Shown here in pieces: positions 52,761 through 64,000 of a stretch of DNA of 64,000 nucleotides (positions within the stretch are counted from its first letter, which is position 1; every line of letters starts with the position of its first letter). Both the position numbers and the translations under genes were made by a program. The stretch spans positions 2,053,911 to 2,117,910 of the forward strand of contig OZ034970.1 in NCBI GenBank assembly GCA_964030785.1, read 5' to 3'. The DNA comes from Siderastrea siderea (taxonomy: Eukaryota > Cnidaria > Anthozoa > Scleractinia > Rhizangiidae). Below the pieces are notes generated by a model. It was not told the DNA's origin and did no database searches. It saw only the letters and a program-made list of their open reading frames with translations.

Positions 52761-53285
52761 CGTTGATTGCTGTGCTTGTTTGTCTCTTTCTCGAAGAACT
52801 GGTGGGTCAAGGACGAGAGGTGATGGGTCGTTTTCATCGCCCTCTTCTGAAAACAGGCGGCGTTTGCACCTTTCTGCTCGAGCGGCTTCAGTTCTTGCTT
52901 TTTTTTTAGCTTTTTTCGCTGTCCGTGACAGATAAAACGACTGTTTTCCAGGCGTTGAAAATTCGTCACTTTCCCCACAGTAAGCGGTAGATCCAAACAC
53001 CAAGGTAAGCAGGACACTAGCGAGGGCTCCACTGAAAAAACCTTTGAATTTGGGCTCATTATTTTCGCAACGTTTAGTCACGCAAAGATCGCGACTCGTA
53101 TCACGATTATCGCACGGAAAACTGAAGTCAGCTGTTAGAAATGGGCATTTTCCAAATAATAGCCGGACAGAACTACCAACTGGCTGTAGATTCCTTCTTT
53201 TTGGGAAAGCACAAGACTTCAAATCACATTTTACGAGCTGGCGAGACAGAGAGAAAAATATTTTTGCTGCCGACTTGGCCGCCAT
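52761..53285 (-). CDS. Mutator-like transposase-domain gene, exon 1
   Basis: Starts at ACAAACATGGCGGCC, a strong initiation context in a CpG-richer stretch, and runs 175 codons to donor ACG/GTAAAG (52,760-52,755). The N-terminal ~40 residues are basic and Ser/Ala-rich, resembling a mitochondrial presequence. A hydrophobic segment, FFSGALASVLLTLVFG, lies near residues 84-100. The last ~60 residues are Lys/Arg/Glu-rich (KKAKKKARTEAARAERCKRR), as is typical upstream of this transposase domain. It could be a fusion of an unrelated N-terminus to the domain, or an internal intron may have been missed. Confidence 0.55.
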
Positions 53286-53359
53286 GTTTGTTTTTATTTT
53301 TAAAAAGCCGCGCTATGTTGCGTAATACCGCTGGCCACCCAGAAAAACTGTGTTCAGCA

Positions 53360-53972
53360 ACCTTAATTCGGAAAGAATGTGATACTGTAATCTAATTCCG
53401 TCAATTATTCGACATGAACATCATGTGACGTGTTTTTTAAGTAGACTTGTTTTTCTTGCGAGCAAAACAAACGCAAAATATCATTTTTGTTTAAAGACCA
53501 TTATCATCGTCGGTGCTCCTATTTTGGTACTCGACCCGGTCTGTTTCACATTCTAAAGACCTCTGTGGACTGTAGGCAGTGGTTAAATCCTATTTCTTGC
53601 TGGGTTTCTGTCTTCATTAATGAAGCAAATCGATCCTTCGTTGCTTTGGGCCCTAGAGCTTGCAGGTAAATTGTAATTGTTATTGTTGTGTCGCAGTCCC
53701 TGCGATTTTTGGTATGTGTGCGACAACTTTGTACATTTAGTTTGGGAAAGTGTTGTAGACGTAGAAATTCCCCCGGCGCCTATTGACTTAGATTGTAGGA
53801 CCTTCCGACATGACTAGGCATACGCTAGCAGACAACAACAGCAACAGCAGTTTTACGGTATTTTGAGCGAGGTTTGAAATCAAATCAATACTGGTATAAA
53901 TGACTACCCCACAATTAAGTTATTTAAATGACCTAGGCCTGTATCCCGCGAATAACGAAACGAAAACGAAAC
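53360..53972. repeat. Segmental duplication, right copy (part 1)
   Basis: Direct repeat of 8,163-8,815 with small indels. It starts abruptly near CCTTAATTCGG, ~75 bp upstream of the ATG of the Mutator-domain gene, so it may overlap that promoter. It is interrupted at 53,973 by a TTAA element. Confidence 0.75.
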
Positions 53973-54555
53973 TTAAGAGCGCCTGTCTGTAAAAATCAGA
54001 CAAAATCAAAATTCCGCGGCAAGGGTGGAAAATTCGATTTCTTTCATATTTTAACGTTAGATAGGTTAGGGTATAACTAAAATCACTGGATACCTTTTTT
54101 GGCAAAATATCCTTTTATTTCAAAGAAAAATGCAAATAACGAACTTCCGTTAAAATCGCCATTTGAAGCAGTAAATTATGACATCAATTTGAGGCGTTCG
54201 CGTGCAAAAACAAATGCCTCTGTCGTCTTTTAAACACTCAATTTTACTTTTGCAATCTCTCAAGAGCTTCAAAACTGATTTTGGTAGAAACTGCGTTGTT
54301 CTTTGTGTTTGAAATAATTTAATTTTGAAAGTATACATTTCTTATCAGGAAAAGTACTTCGTGAATCAAATTATTTTTCACCATGTGCTAAACCTTCAAA
54401 TCGATTCAGCTTCTGGCTGTTGAATTAAGAAAAGATGTTCTCAGGATTGCTGAAAAAATTTCTTTGGGCAAATGATTGAGAGCGACGCGAGAGCTTTTCA
54501 AAGTTCGTTAAAATGCAGGTTGTTTGACCCTTCTTGCCAACATTCCATTCGCGAG

Positions 54556-54828
54556 TCACGCACATATTTTGATGTGTTTCGACCCATATGAGATGAAAAC
54601 GTCAAACAGAAAAACAGTTCGAAATGCTCTTACCTCATTTGCTGTAGAGGACAGGTCCAGAGGCCATTTCCGAATGATTCTCTCGCCGTTCGACGTATTT
54701 TGGTCCTGTTGATGCCATCCAATGAACACCGCCAACTGGGTCAGTGTATAGTAAACGGTCGAACAGCTCAACAACAACCTTTCTTCCAAAACGTTCGACA
54801 TCTTTCTACACTGTGACATCTTACTCAA
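54556..54828 (-). CDS. Exon-like ORF in TTAA element TIR (left copy)
   Basis: The 90-codon frame begins MSKMSQCRKMSNVLEE and includes TLTQLAVFIGWHQQDQN. A splice donor-like GAG/GTAAGAG follows SSTANE, so only ~65 residues may be coding. The same ORF is at 57,562 in the opposite TIR with several changes. No family recognised. Confidence 0.35.
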   Translation of the reverse strand: MSKMSQCRKMSNVLEERLLLSCSTVYYTLTQLAVFIGWHQQDQNTSNGERIIRKWPLDLSSTANEVRAFRTVFLFDVFISYGSKHIKICA

Positions 54829-57561
54829 CAGTACAGTTGCTGGTCAGTGTTGCTTAGTTGGCAATACACAAAAAGGTTTTTTATCACCACATGTCGCCGC
54901 TAACGTGGCCAGAGTTCTGTCTAGAGCCGCGTCACTGAAATCAAATTATCGGAATGGACATTTTACTAGAGGGTAGGGGAAGGGCAAAATCTGCTCTGAT
55001 TCTTTTTAAACGGCTCAGGGTTCGAGAAATGGGAGGAACTAGTAATGGACCAAAAATACGAAACAAAATTAGTGCTACATTTAGGCACCTCAGCTTCCCG
55101 TGCCAGAATGCAGAAAAAGTAGTCACCCCTCGGCGTGAGTTGTAGGCATGCAAATAACAATGTTCGAACACGAAAATTAGCCAAAAAGGGTACGTGTACT
55201 TGCTTAAGTTAAAAGCCTCTTCAAAACGTCGAGTCCAGAACATTAAAATCGTTTTTATCAGGGAAATTGCGATGTCACTAACTAGTTTGTGCTTATTGTT
55301 TTGGCTTAGAGGGGGGACCTCGGACTTCTGTTTTTTTTTCACAAATCATACATATTTACATACATGAATTGCTTCGTTACACAGATGACGGTTGTTGTTG
55401 GTTCCATTTTCTTGTTGTCGGAGTTTGTGGTTACAACACCAGACGAATCAAAAGTTTGAAAACAATTGTTCCCTTACTTTCATGCACCAAGAATACCCAG
55501 GCCCGCAGAAGGGGGAGGGGGGGTGGGGCTCGAGTCCCCAGAAGTTTTGGAAGTTGAAAAAACATTACAATAAATGAGCCAAAAAATATATAATTAAAAC
55601 GAATTAATGTGCAACGAATAGTCTTAAATGCTGATGCTAAAAGTTCCTTTTATTATTTTACAACCTTTAACAGGGTTTGACATCTGTTGAGTCACTCACT
55701 AGCCACCGGGCAAGTGGGCTTCAAAATCTACTAGCCCACCGCACATTTCAGTCGCCCAGGTTCTTACCAATGTCTTTCTTCACCCATATCACCTTGACCT
55801 TGGTAGTATAGCTTTATTGTGAAGGACCTTAATGCCTTTAATAGCTAAGCGACTGCTGTGTATTTGCTGCAAGCTTTAAGCTCATCATGTTGTTTTAAAA
55901 CAAGTCTAAGGAACAAAACTATTTTTATCTCACCAATCGAGTGATAAAAGTTACGTAAACGTTTACGAGAGTTAGGTAAAACAGGTCCGAGATTCGTAGC
56001 TTGGCTGTCGAAATGTTTCAATTTTAACAAACCTTGTAACTTTAAGGGTACTTTTTTAAAACTATTGCTATAAATCTGGTGGATGTTGCCAACAACTTTG
56101 TCGGCGAAAAAGCAAACAGGAAGCAGCTCAGTTGGCAAATTGTCAACGAAGGATGTCCCCAAAAAGGTGTCGTTTTTGACGAAAACGACACAAACTGTGG
56201 TATTGTGAACAGAGTTAGTATCTATGTGCGTGAGTGTGTATTTTGAAGGGGGGGGGGGGGGGAGGCTTTGACTAGGCCAATTTGCTCGCAGCATTTATTT
56301 CAGCCTTGGTGCGGGCCTGATACCACAAGTTACAAGTCAGTTTTTACAACGAACGCTTGAATACAATGACGATATGTCCCAGCCATCGTGCAAAACTTGG
56401 AATAGTGTCTAGCAGAAGCTGCAGCACAAGGGGCCGGGTCACGGTAAGGAAGAGGGGAGTGGCCAAAAAGTGAAAGAGGACTGGGGAAAAAGGGATCTGA
56501 AATTATCTTATGCGGGACTGGTTCGCTTGTAAAAGTTGGATCAGGTGAGTTATATATTCGCTTGTGGTCTATCCGAATATTAGCCAGGTTATCGATGGAA
56601 GCCTCACTCTTCTCTTCGTCCTCATTGAAGTGTATGTAGAACGTGAAAGAGGTAACAGACGTTTAAGGGCAAGATGCTTGACGTATTTCTGTTATGATAT
56701 CCTCATATCCATTATGATAAGTATGCTGGCCGCTGTGAGAGATCTCGCTCACTGGGAACCTGTCTCAGTAAGATTCGTAAACAGAAATTCAGGAACAGAA
56801 CCTCATTTTTTGTTACCATGGTTACGTGCCATATTTCACAGTCTTCAAACAGCACTGGCGTGCTGTTAAAAGCCCCACTCATTAGTCAGGACACACTAAT
56901 GTAGACTAAGTCAAACAGCTGACAAGAGAGCACAGTTAAAAACTTCGATTGCACCCATTTGTTATGAAGATAGAACCCTTCCTGTCCAAAACTCCATCCA
57001 ACCCTTTAACAGCGAGCTGACTTTCACTCTTGATATAACTGTGCCTTGTACCGGTCCTGTGCCAGCTGAGAACCAGCAGACTGACACCAATGATCATAGG
57101 TAGAATACCCGCTCGTCAATTAACAAAAGGGAGCCCCTTGTAGCTATAGGTTTCCCCGCATTAAAGTTGGGTCTAGTTAATAATAGCGCCACTTCTGTTG
57201 CACCACTCACCTGTAACCATGTCTGTAAGCTTGTACGACGGTTGGAATTGCGTTTCAGACTACTAGGCTAGGGTAGCATATACAATTTTTAATGGTTGTA
57301 ACAACACTGGTAATAAGTAAGAAAGACACACAACGCCATTAAAACCACGAATAATCCCTGCAATTAACACTGTATGTTATTTTACTTCACCTCAAAGGTT
57401 TTGCCCTTCCAATACCCCCTAAATGCCTTTGATACGCATTGCGTGACAAACCAAATACGCACGCGGCGCCATCCACGTTTGGTCCCAATTTAGCAGTCAA
57501 ATCTGATAATGCTTTTGTGCACTGAAAACTGAGCAACACTCGTATTAAATCAACTGAACCG

Positions 57562-57822
57562 TTGAGTAAGATGTCACAGTGTAGAAAGATGTCGAACGTT
57601 TTGGAAGAAAGGTTGTTGTTGAGCTGTTCGACCGTTTACAATACACTGACCCAGTTGGCGGTGTTCATTGGATGGCATCAACAGGACCAAAATACGTCGA
57701 ACGGCAAGAGAATCACTCGGAAATGGCCGCTGGACCTGTCCTCTACAGCAAATGAGGTAAGAGCATTTCGAACTGTTTTTCTGTTTGACGTTTTCGATCT
57801 CATATGGGTCGAAACACATTAA
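57562..57822 (+). CDS. Exon-like ORF in TTAA element TIR (right copy)
   Basis: Mirror copy of 54,556-54,828. Frame and donor-like GTAAGAG site (about 57,757) are conserved, and most differences are conservative up to the donor, after which the two copies diverge. This pattern suggests that the first ~65 codons are or were a first exon read toward the right end. Confidence 0.35.
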   Translation: MSKMSQCRKMSNVLEERLLLSCSTVYNTLTQLAVFIGWHQQDQNTSNGKRITRKWPLDLSSTANEVRAFRTVFLFDVFDLIWVETH

Positions 57823-58405
57823 AATATGTGCGTGACTCGCGAATGGAATGTTGCCAAGAAGGGTCAAACAACCTGCATTTTAACGAACTTTGAAAAGCTC
57901 TCGCGTCGCTCTCAATCATTTGCCCAAAGAAATTTTTTCAGCAATCCTGAGAACATCTTTTCTTAATTCAACAGCCAGAAGCTGAATCGATTTGAAGGTT
58001 TAGCACATGGTGAAAAATAATTTAATTCACGAAGTACTTTTCCTGATAAGAAATGTATACTTTCAAAATTAAATTATTTCAAACACAAAGAACAACGCAG
58101 TTTCTACCAAAATCAGTTTTGAAGTTCTTGAGAGATTGCAAAAGTAAAATTGAGTGTTTAAAAGACGACAGAGGCATTTGTTTTTGCACGCGAACGCCTC
58201 AAGTTGATGTCATAATTTACTGCTTCAAATGGCGATTTTAACGGAAGTTCGTTATTTGCATTTTTCTTTGAAATAAAAGGATATTTTGCCAAAAAAAGTA
58301 TCCAGTGATTTTAGATATACCCTAACCTATCTAGCATTAAAATATGAAAGAAATCGAATTTTCCACCCTTGCCGCGTTATGTTTGATTTTTACAGACAGG
58401 CGCTC

Positions 58406-60907
58406 TTAAAGAGAATCTTATAAATACCTTTCCAATATAATTCGGTTAATTTCTTATAATTAGGTCGATTCGAAGGTGCTTCAATAGCTAGGTGGCCTCA
58501 TTTTTAGCCGCATTGATTCTCTAAAGTTTATTGGCAGATATGCTGAGTGCAATTAGCAAAATCGTTTGTGTCTTGCCCAGTATCCGACCACTTTCGTTTG
58601 AAAAGGCTCTATCTCCCCTTACTCGGGAGAAAGAGTTTTGAAATTTGGCCTTGACAAAGCAAATTTAGTTGCAAATATAACGTAAAGACGTCGACGTTTT
58701 CTGTGTAGTATCCGTTGCACAATCAAAATTTTTGGAAAGCTCCTGCGTTGCCCAGTATCAGTACACCGGGCCCAGTATCCGACCATGGGAATAAGTTTGT
58801 TATTCAGAGAACATTTCAAAACCCAAGCGACATGTACTTATCTTTTAAGTTCACTCAAGTAGTTAGGTTTTCCAATCGGAAATAGAATTGAGTTAGTAGG
58901 GTCTTAAAACCTGATACATCAGTGTCAATCATGATAAATAGTTGTTGCTTTTATCGAATTCTCTTTCCATACAGATGACCGTTTGCGCAGATTCAACCAT
59001 ATCACCCAAAGAATTGTAAAGATAATTTTTTAAAGCTAAGCAAAAGTCGTTTAGATGGGAATAAGTAAGAATTCTAGTCCAAATTGAGAGGCTAAAGGGA
59101 TAGAGCCTCAATCATCCGCCCAACCCTCTCACCTACGATGGGCTATGAGTTTACTTGTACGTCCGAGAGTTAATTCTGAGCTAGACAAAACTAATCCCTG
59201 GAGGCGAGATGTACGCTTGAACTCCACTAAGAGTTCGCGTAGAAAGAGTAGAGAAACATAAGAAATGATGCTGGCTATTTTTAAGAAGGCATTTGTTATA
59301 GAAAGTTCATTAAGTTTACTTTGTTGTGGTAGAGTTCTATGCAGGTTATTGAACGTTAAGATAAGAAAAACAATTGATTGAATAATCTTTGAATTTTGGT
59401 AATGGACGTTTTAAAGCGTCTAAAAAAACTGACAAAGATGAATACGCGTCCAGATGTCAAATTTCCCTCAGGAATCTGTTCAGCTTACGTGACGAAATAA
59501 ACTCGAAATTAATTAATTGTTTGTTCTCCCTGTTATGTTAAACAACAAAAGACAATCATCCATTTCAAAGAAGCAATTTTTGGCTTCATTGTCTGAATAC
59601 TTCGTTCACTGACTTGTAGAAAATATACGTTTTTGCTGAGACATTAAGACTTTGAAGGACATCAATTATAAATCTATACTCTTTCAGATCCTTGCACTGG
59701 AAAATTAGTCTTGAGACGTGTAAAAAAACAAAACAAAACTGGTGGTGATGAACAAACAAGTCACCTGCTGACTTTACACAATATCCAGCAGAATCAACAC
59801 TTACTGGGGAGGGGTAGGGGCTCTTTCTTGTGAGACCAAGTGCCTAAAACCTTTTCCCTTTTTCAGACCACAATGCAAATTTACTGATAATCTAGTTCAG
59901 CCTCTAATGGTCATAATCTGTACCGGTCTGTTTCAGAACAAATTCTCCCTGCTCTACCTTCTGAAAATCTACAACGACTTGTTCTGTGCCGAATGAAAGT
60001 AGTAGATAAGGAATAATTGGATTATGTGGAGGTTTAATTTTACGTTAAAATTGGCATTTCATTGCCTGAGTGACAAAATCACTAAAAAAAACAATCTGCA
60101 CTTTAGCGAATTTAACCGATACAGTATGTTACCCAGTATCCGACCAATAAAACTTCAACTTAAATTTTCGTATCTCTCTTAGAAATTGGTGAAAAACTAA
60201 GTATTCCTAATAAAAGTATATTATTTTAGCTTCCGATTGCTTGTTTTATTGGTCTTAATGCTTAACGGAGACTCGTAGAAGGCGCAGTTCTGTTTAGATG
60301 AGTAAAACGTCGAGGGGTAACTTTGACGTTTTTCATTGCGCAGTGAAATTACCGTTGTTCAAATGAAAGTCCGTTACATGCGATATTTTCGAGGAAAAAT
60401 CAAGTGATTGGGCGTTATTAGAATTGAAGAGATCAAGTGTTCAGAGCCTTTTAAGAATTTATAATTAGATTAAAATTTTTTTAGGAAAATAGGAATTAAT
60501 AGTTTCCACAAGTTTCGAGCTAGGGTACCCAGTATCCAACCAGTTTTTTGTTGATGTCCAAAATGTTGTTATAAGTTTTATACAAAACTAATTTCGGTAC
60601 TTCAACTGATCCCAAAATTGTTATTAAAATAGCTAGCTACAGAAAAGTCTGTAAAAAGTGGCTTTAGTTATTATTCGAGGCAAACCATTTTCCTTGTGTC
60701 TGTTGGCTAGGAAAGTCACGTTTACAGATATTGAGGTCACGAAAATTTGATCCGCGTCATGTCGTACAATTTAGAGTACTTCAAAATCATTCAAAAAGTT
60801 TCCTCTGTAGAAACCTTTTATGCCCTCCAAGATGGCAGCGGTTTAGTTTTTTTCACCTCTTTTCACAAAGAAAGAAAGAAAGAAAGAAAGCAAGCAAGCA
60901 AGCAAAA

Positions 60908-60938
<31 letters not shown>

Positions 60939-63900
60939 TTTGGTAAGCGTGTCATTTTTATTCGAGCCATGCCCATACTCTATATGGGCTTAAAACGAGA
61001 CTTAAATTTCGATTATGGTTTATTTGTGAATTGGCCGATAATAATTATTGTAAAGCAATCAGATGCGCCCAGCAAAGAATTGTGGCAGAATTGTAAGCTC
61101 GACGACGTCATAGGAAGCTAGTTCCTAGTTTGACAGCTAAAACACATAAGCCAAGTGACCAATCAGGATGCTCCTTTTCACCACGTGTTAGTTGTGTGTA
61201 TATATCCTTGTCATATGAGCAGATTCTTGTTCGATATAATAAAGACAAATCGTTTGTTTCAACAAATAATTAACCGGTCATAATCAACCTCTGTAAAATA
61301 AAACAATTTCCTTTTCACAGTGGGTCATGGCAATGACGTATTGTGTATTGTGACAACAATCGACGTTGTTTTACAAAAGCGAACACAAGTTTGGACTATA
61401 TAGTGGTGTTTTAAGTTAACAAAGAGCGGTTTCAGCGGATATAGCTCGTTTAATCCAGTTCCTCGTTATTCTCGCTTAGTTTATAAAATAAATGCGCGTT
61501 GTTGACATTTACCTAAACAGATATATCACTTATTTTTCACACTAGAAAGTTATTAACCTGTCATTTAGTCAGGAAACACTTTTATTATGTTAAACTGGAA
61601 TTACAATTTGGTATTGAATTCTCGATCTAGAATCAAGCTGAGCTATTGCGATGTTTTTCAGGATTAAATTTTAAGGACAGTTAATTGCAGAAGTTTAATT
61701 TATGACCGTCATGTCCATAAATTTACGGTCCATTTCGAGCGGTATTTAAATTATTTTATTAACTTAGTAATTGGTTTTCTTATCATCGGGCCGACAGTAT
61801 GATCAAAGATGGGACAGTGTCATTTGACTTGGCGGCGAAGACCGATAGCATAATTTCCTGAAGTAATCTCCTCTGGAAAGGTAAGATTTTTGTAAGATTG
61901 ACTTCCTTCTTCCTTCCCGCATCTCTTATGACATCGTAAACTGTTTTTTTCTCCCTTAGGCGGAGTAAAAATATTAATATACTATTTTTTTTTAAGAGTA
62001 AACTTCACATGAATCGTTATTAATATTAAAATTTTGCCTGCTGGCTAACCGGCAGAAACAGCGAAGAGCAATTTCACAGTGTCTTCTTAGAAAGTATAAT
62101 CATTAATTTTTGAAAGATAGCTTCTAATTACTGCAGCAGATCGAAGATCAAAGCAGGTATAGTTCTTTAAATACTTCCAGATGTGATCTTTGTGCAATCC
62201 TTGCAGCACAGCCATATTGTTATTTATAGTATGAAAATACAACTAACTTGATTTTCTCCTTTTTTGCCACATAAAATGATTTTAACATCAAAATTATGCT
62301 TTCCTAAAATGTTGTATCTGGTATAATAGTCATTTAATCCACTAACTGACGGTGAAAATTGTGGCATGGTTTCTCCAGTAAGACATCCCCACTTTTTAAC
62401 TTAAGGACTGCGAATTTGCTAAGTGACCGTACGCGTCCTCATGTGGACTGTATTACCAGACTAGAACCAGTTCGGCCCGTACATATTGCATAATTTAATG
62501 CTATAACTTTTCTGTAGGCTGTTAGGAAGGACCATGTTTCTTGCATGACTTGTAAAAAGCCTACTACCACTGTACCAAAATCAAAAAGGAGATTGTCACA
62601 AATGCAGAACGGCTTTTCATTTTTCATTTTCTAGCTTCCTTGTAAAGAGTACGCTGTGCAAGCCATCGTTTTGTCGGATAGGTCTTTTTCAAAGCAAATG
62701 ATTATTAAATCTCTTCCATGTTTTTCGTGATTTTAAACTCTTTAAAATAGTTAAGATGCGACAAAAATCGGTTTTCACAGTCCCTTTTGAATTCAAGATG
62801 TCTTTAGGACACCTTTTTACACATAGATTTTCTAAGCCGGCCATTTGCAGTAGTATGTGTTTTGGGAAGGGGGATTGTTTCTTTCGTGCCCATTCCATTT
62901 GTTTTTACACTTTGTTTTTCTTTTCAAATAACAATATTAATGCTAAGTCCAGTTAATGCTGCCAAATCATCGTATTTTAAATTCAAGATAAGACTTTCTC
63001 GTCATGTTATCCATTATCGCAACGCAAGAGGAAATGGATTAGTCCGATGTGAAATGAAATCGTGGGTAATTTGTTTTATCATTGAATACAGCACGCAAAT
63101 AGCAGCCACGTGCGCTTGTGAATAACCTTGAGAGCTGAGCTTTTGACTTCCTTTAAGTAAAAAAAAAATAAGACTTTAATCCCACGCAGCTTTCCACCGA
63201 GCTAAAAGGCAATTTTACTCTTAACAATTTCCGACGACTTTCAAGCATCATCTATTTTTCTAAGAAAACTTTCATTGATTCTTGTGATGCAAAAATAGCA
63301 CTCACTTTCGTTGACGTAACACAGGATTCAGAAGTGATGTCAAGACCCTCAATTTTATTCATTGCTGGTCACGAACATTTGACCCATTTTCTGTATGATT
63401 GACATTATTTCCTCTCATAAATAGGTCTTCACCGACTACCAATGTTAATTATGTCCGATCAAGAACTTTGGCAGTCACATAGATATACACATTTTTAATG
63501 TGCCGCAACGTAATATTTAGTTTTCTAAACATGAAGACTTCTAAAAAGGCCAGAAGCTCAGAAATTTAGTGCTCAAAGTCTTGCACGTTCGTTGGTCAAA
63601 TGTTTACTTTAGAATCACCTAGTACGCGCAGTAAACAGCTGATGGCTACCTTTCCCATCAAACGCGCCATTGCTTCCTTTTTATTTTTTTATTTTTTATT
63701 TTTACAAGCAACTTATCTATTTCCATCCACTTTCCGCCCTAGTAGGATTTTGAAACATCTCTTTTCTAATACACACTAATTTCAAAACTAGACGAAAATC
63801 TTGACATCGTTTAGCCAAGTGCAGAAAAGGAGCTATAGGACTACAGTAAAGCACTGCTCTGAGTATTAACGTGTTCCAATGCTCACACATGATTTTTTCC

Positions 63901-64000
63901 AACTGACAAGATGCCACGAGGCTTGTACAGCATAACAAACACTACTATGGAAAAGTAGAGGGTAACAGTGAATTTATTTATTTATGTTTTTTTGCTTTGA
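58406..64000. repeat. Segmental duplication, right copy (part 2, runs off window)
   Basis: Direct repeat of 8,817-14,222 and 19,315-19,378. It differs by a ~220-bp stretch at about 62,595-62,810 that is absent from the left copy (near 13,093), a shorter GAAA tract (60,870-60,938) and an A/T-rich insertion near 63,675-63,705. At 63,939 it continues across the site of the 5.1-kb element without that insertion. No gene recognised. Confidence 0.75.

Larger units (their letters stand above)
53977..58405. mobile_element. TTAA-targeting TIR element, 4.4 kb, long TIRs
   Basis: Flanked by TTAA at 53,973-53,976 and 58,406-58,409. The TIRs run 53,977-54,839 and 57,551-58,405 (~860 bp, termini GAGCGCCTGTCTG). 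The corresponding site in the left duplication copy (about 8,816) has no insertion. TTAA targets are used by piggyBac and Kolobok elements, but no transposase was found in the 2.7-kb interior, so the superfamily is open. A poly-G tract lies near 56,249. Confidence 0.75.

Noticed and set aside
55845..56294. 149-codon frame inside the TTAA element as a transposase
   Set aside because: No DDE/D motif or zinc finger, and it runs through a poly-G tract; not convincing.

Overview
The window is anthozoan-type cnidarian nuclear DNA, most likely from a stony coral: AT-rich, gene-poor, with short exons bounded by GT/AG sites, many foldback and TIR elements, and a tRNA-derived SINE. This host assignment is an inference from repeat style and exon structure. 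No organelle or bacterial features were seen.

The centre (30,725-52,203) is a 21,479-bp Maverick/Polinton, an integrated eukaryotic virus-like DNA element. Its ends read AG...CT, it is flanked by a perfect 6-bp target duplication (AGTGCA at 30,719-30,724 and 52,204-52,209), and it has 2.4-2.5-kb terminal inverted repeats (TIRs). Almost all genes are on the minus strand. From right to left they are a penton-like protein, then on the plus strand an SLOG/DprA-like protein, a GRF zinc-finger protein, an unknown protein, a chromodomain integrase, two more penton-like proteins, four small basic core-like proteins, the major capsid protein, an adenain-type protease, a tRNA-like Pol III gene, the packaging ATPase, a Gly/Arg-rich protein, a membrane protein, three further small proteins, and a basic protein with a parvovirus-type phospholipase A2 motif. 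A single acidic plus-strand gene follows. The virion-formation and integration modules look intact. The DNA polymerase gene is reduced to an N-terminal stub whose downstream part is replaced by an inverted copy of the 3' end of the SLOG gene. The element therefore looks unable to replicate alone. The fossil inverted repeats suggest that its left end was overwritten by a copy of its right end.

The TIRs are unusual. Each carries a promoter (CCAAT, CRE, TATA), candidate exons with good splice sites and a poly(A) signal, reading outward. Each also has a 299-bp tandem duplication and three ~70-bp subterminal repeats.

The Polinton lies inside an intron of a minus-strand gene that encodes a Mutator-like transposase domain. 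Exons 1 and 2 are at 53,285-52,538 and exon 3 is at 30,491 and below, with matching phases at both junctions. The rest is non-coding. A diverged direct segmental duplication (about 8.16-14.22 plus 19.32-19.38 kb, and 53.36-53.97 plus 58.41-64.0 kb) flanks the insertion. Each copy carries a private transposon where the other has an empty site: a 5.1-kb element with 9-bp TSDs in the left copy, and a 4.4-kb TTAA element with ~0.86-kb TIRs in the right copy. Smaller foldback elements, MITEs, a SINE and microsatellites fill the remainder. Large stretches (for example 19.4-25.4 kb) show no recognisable gene.
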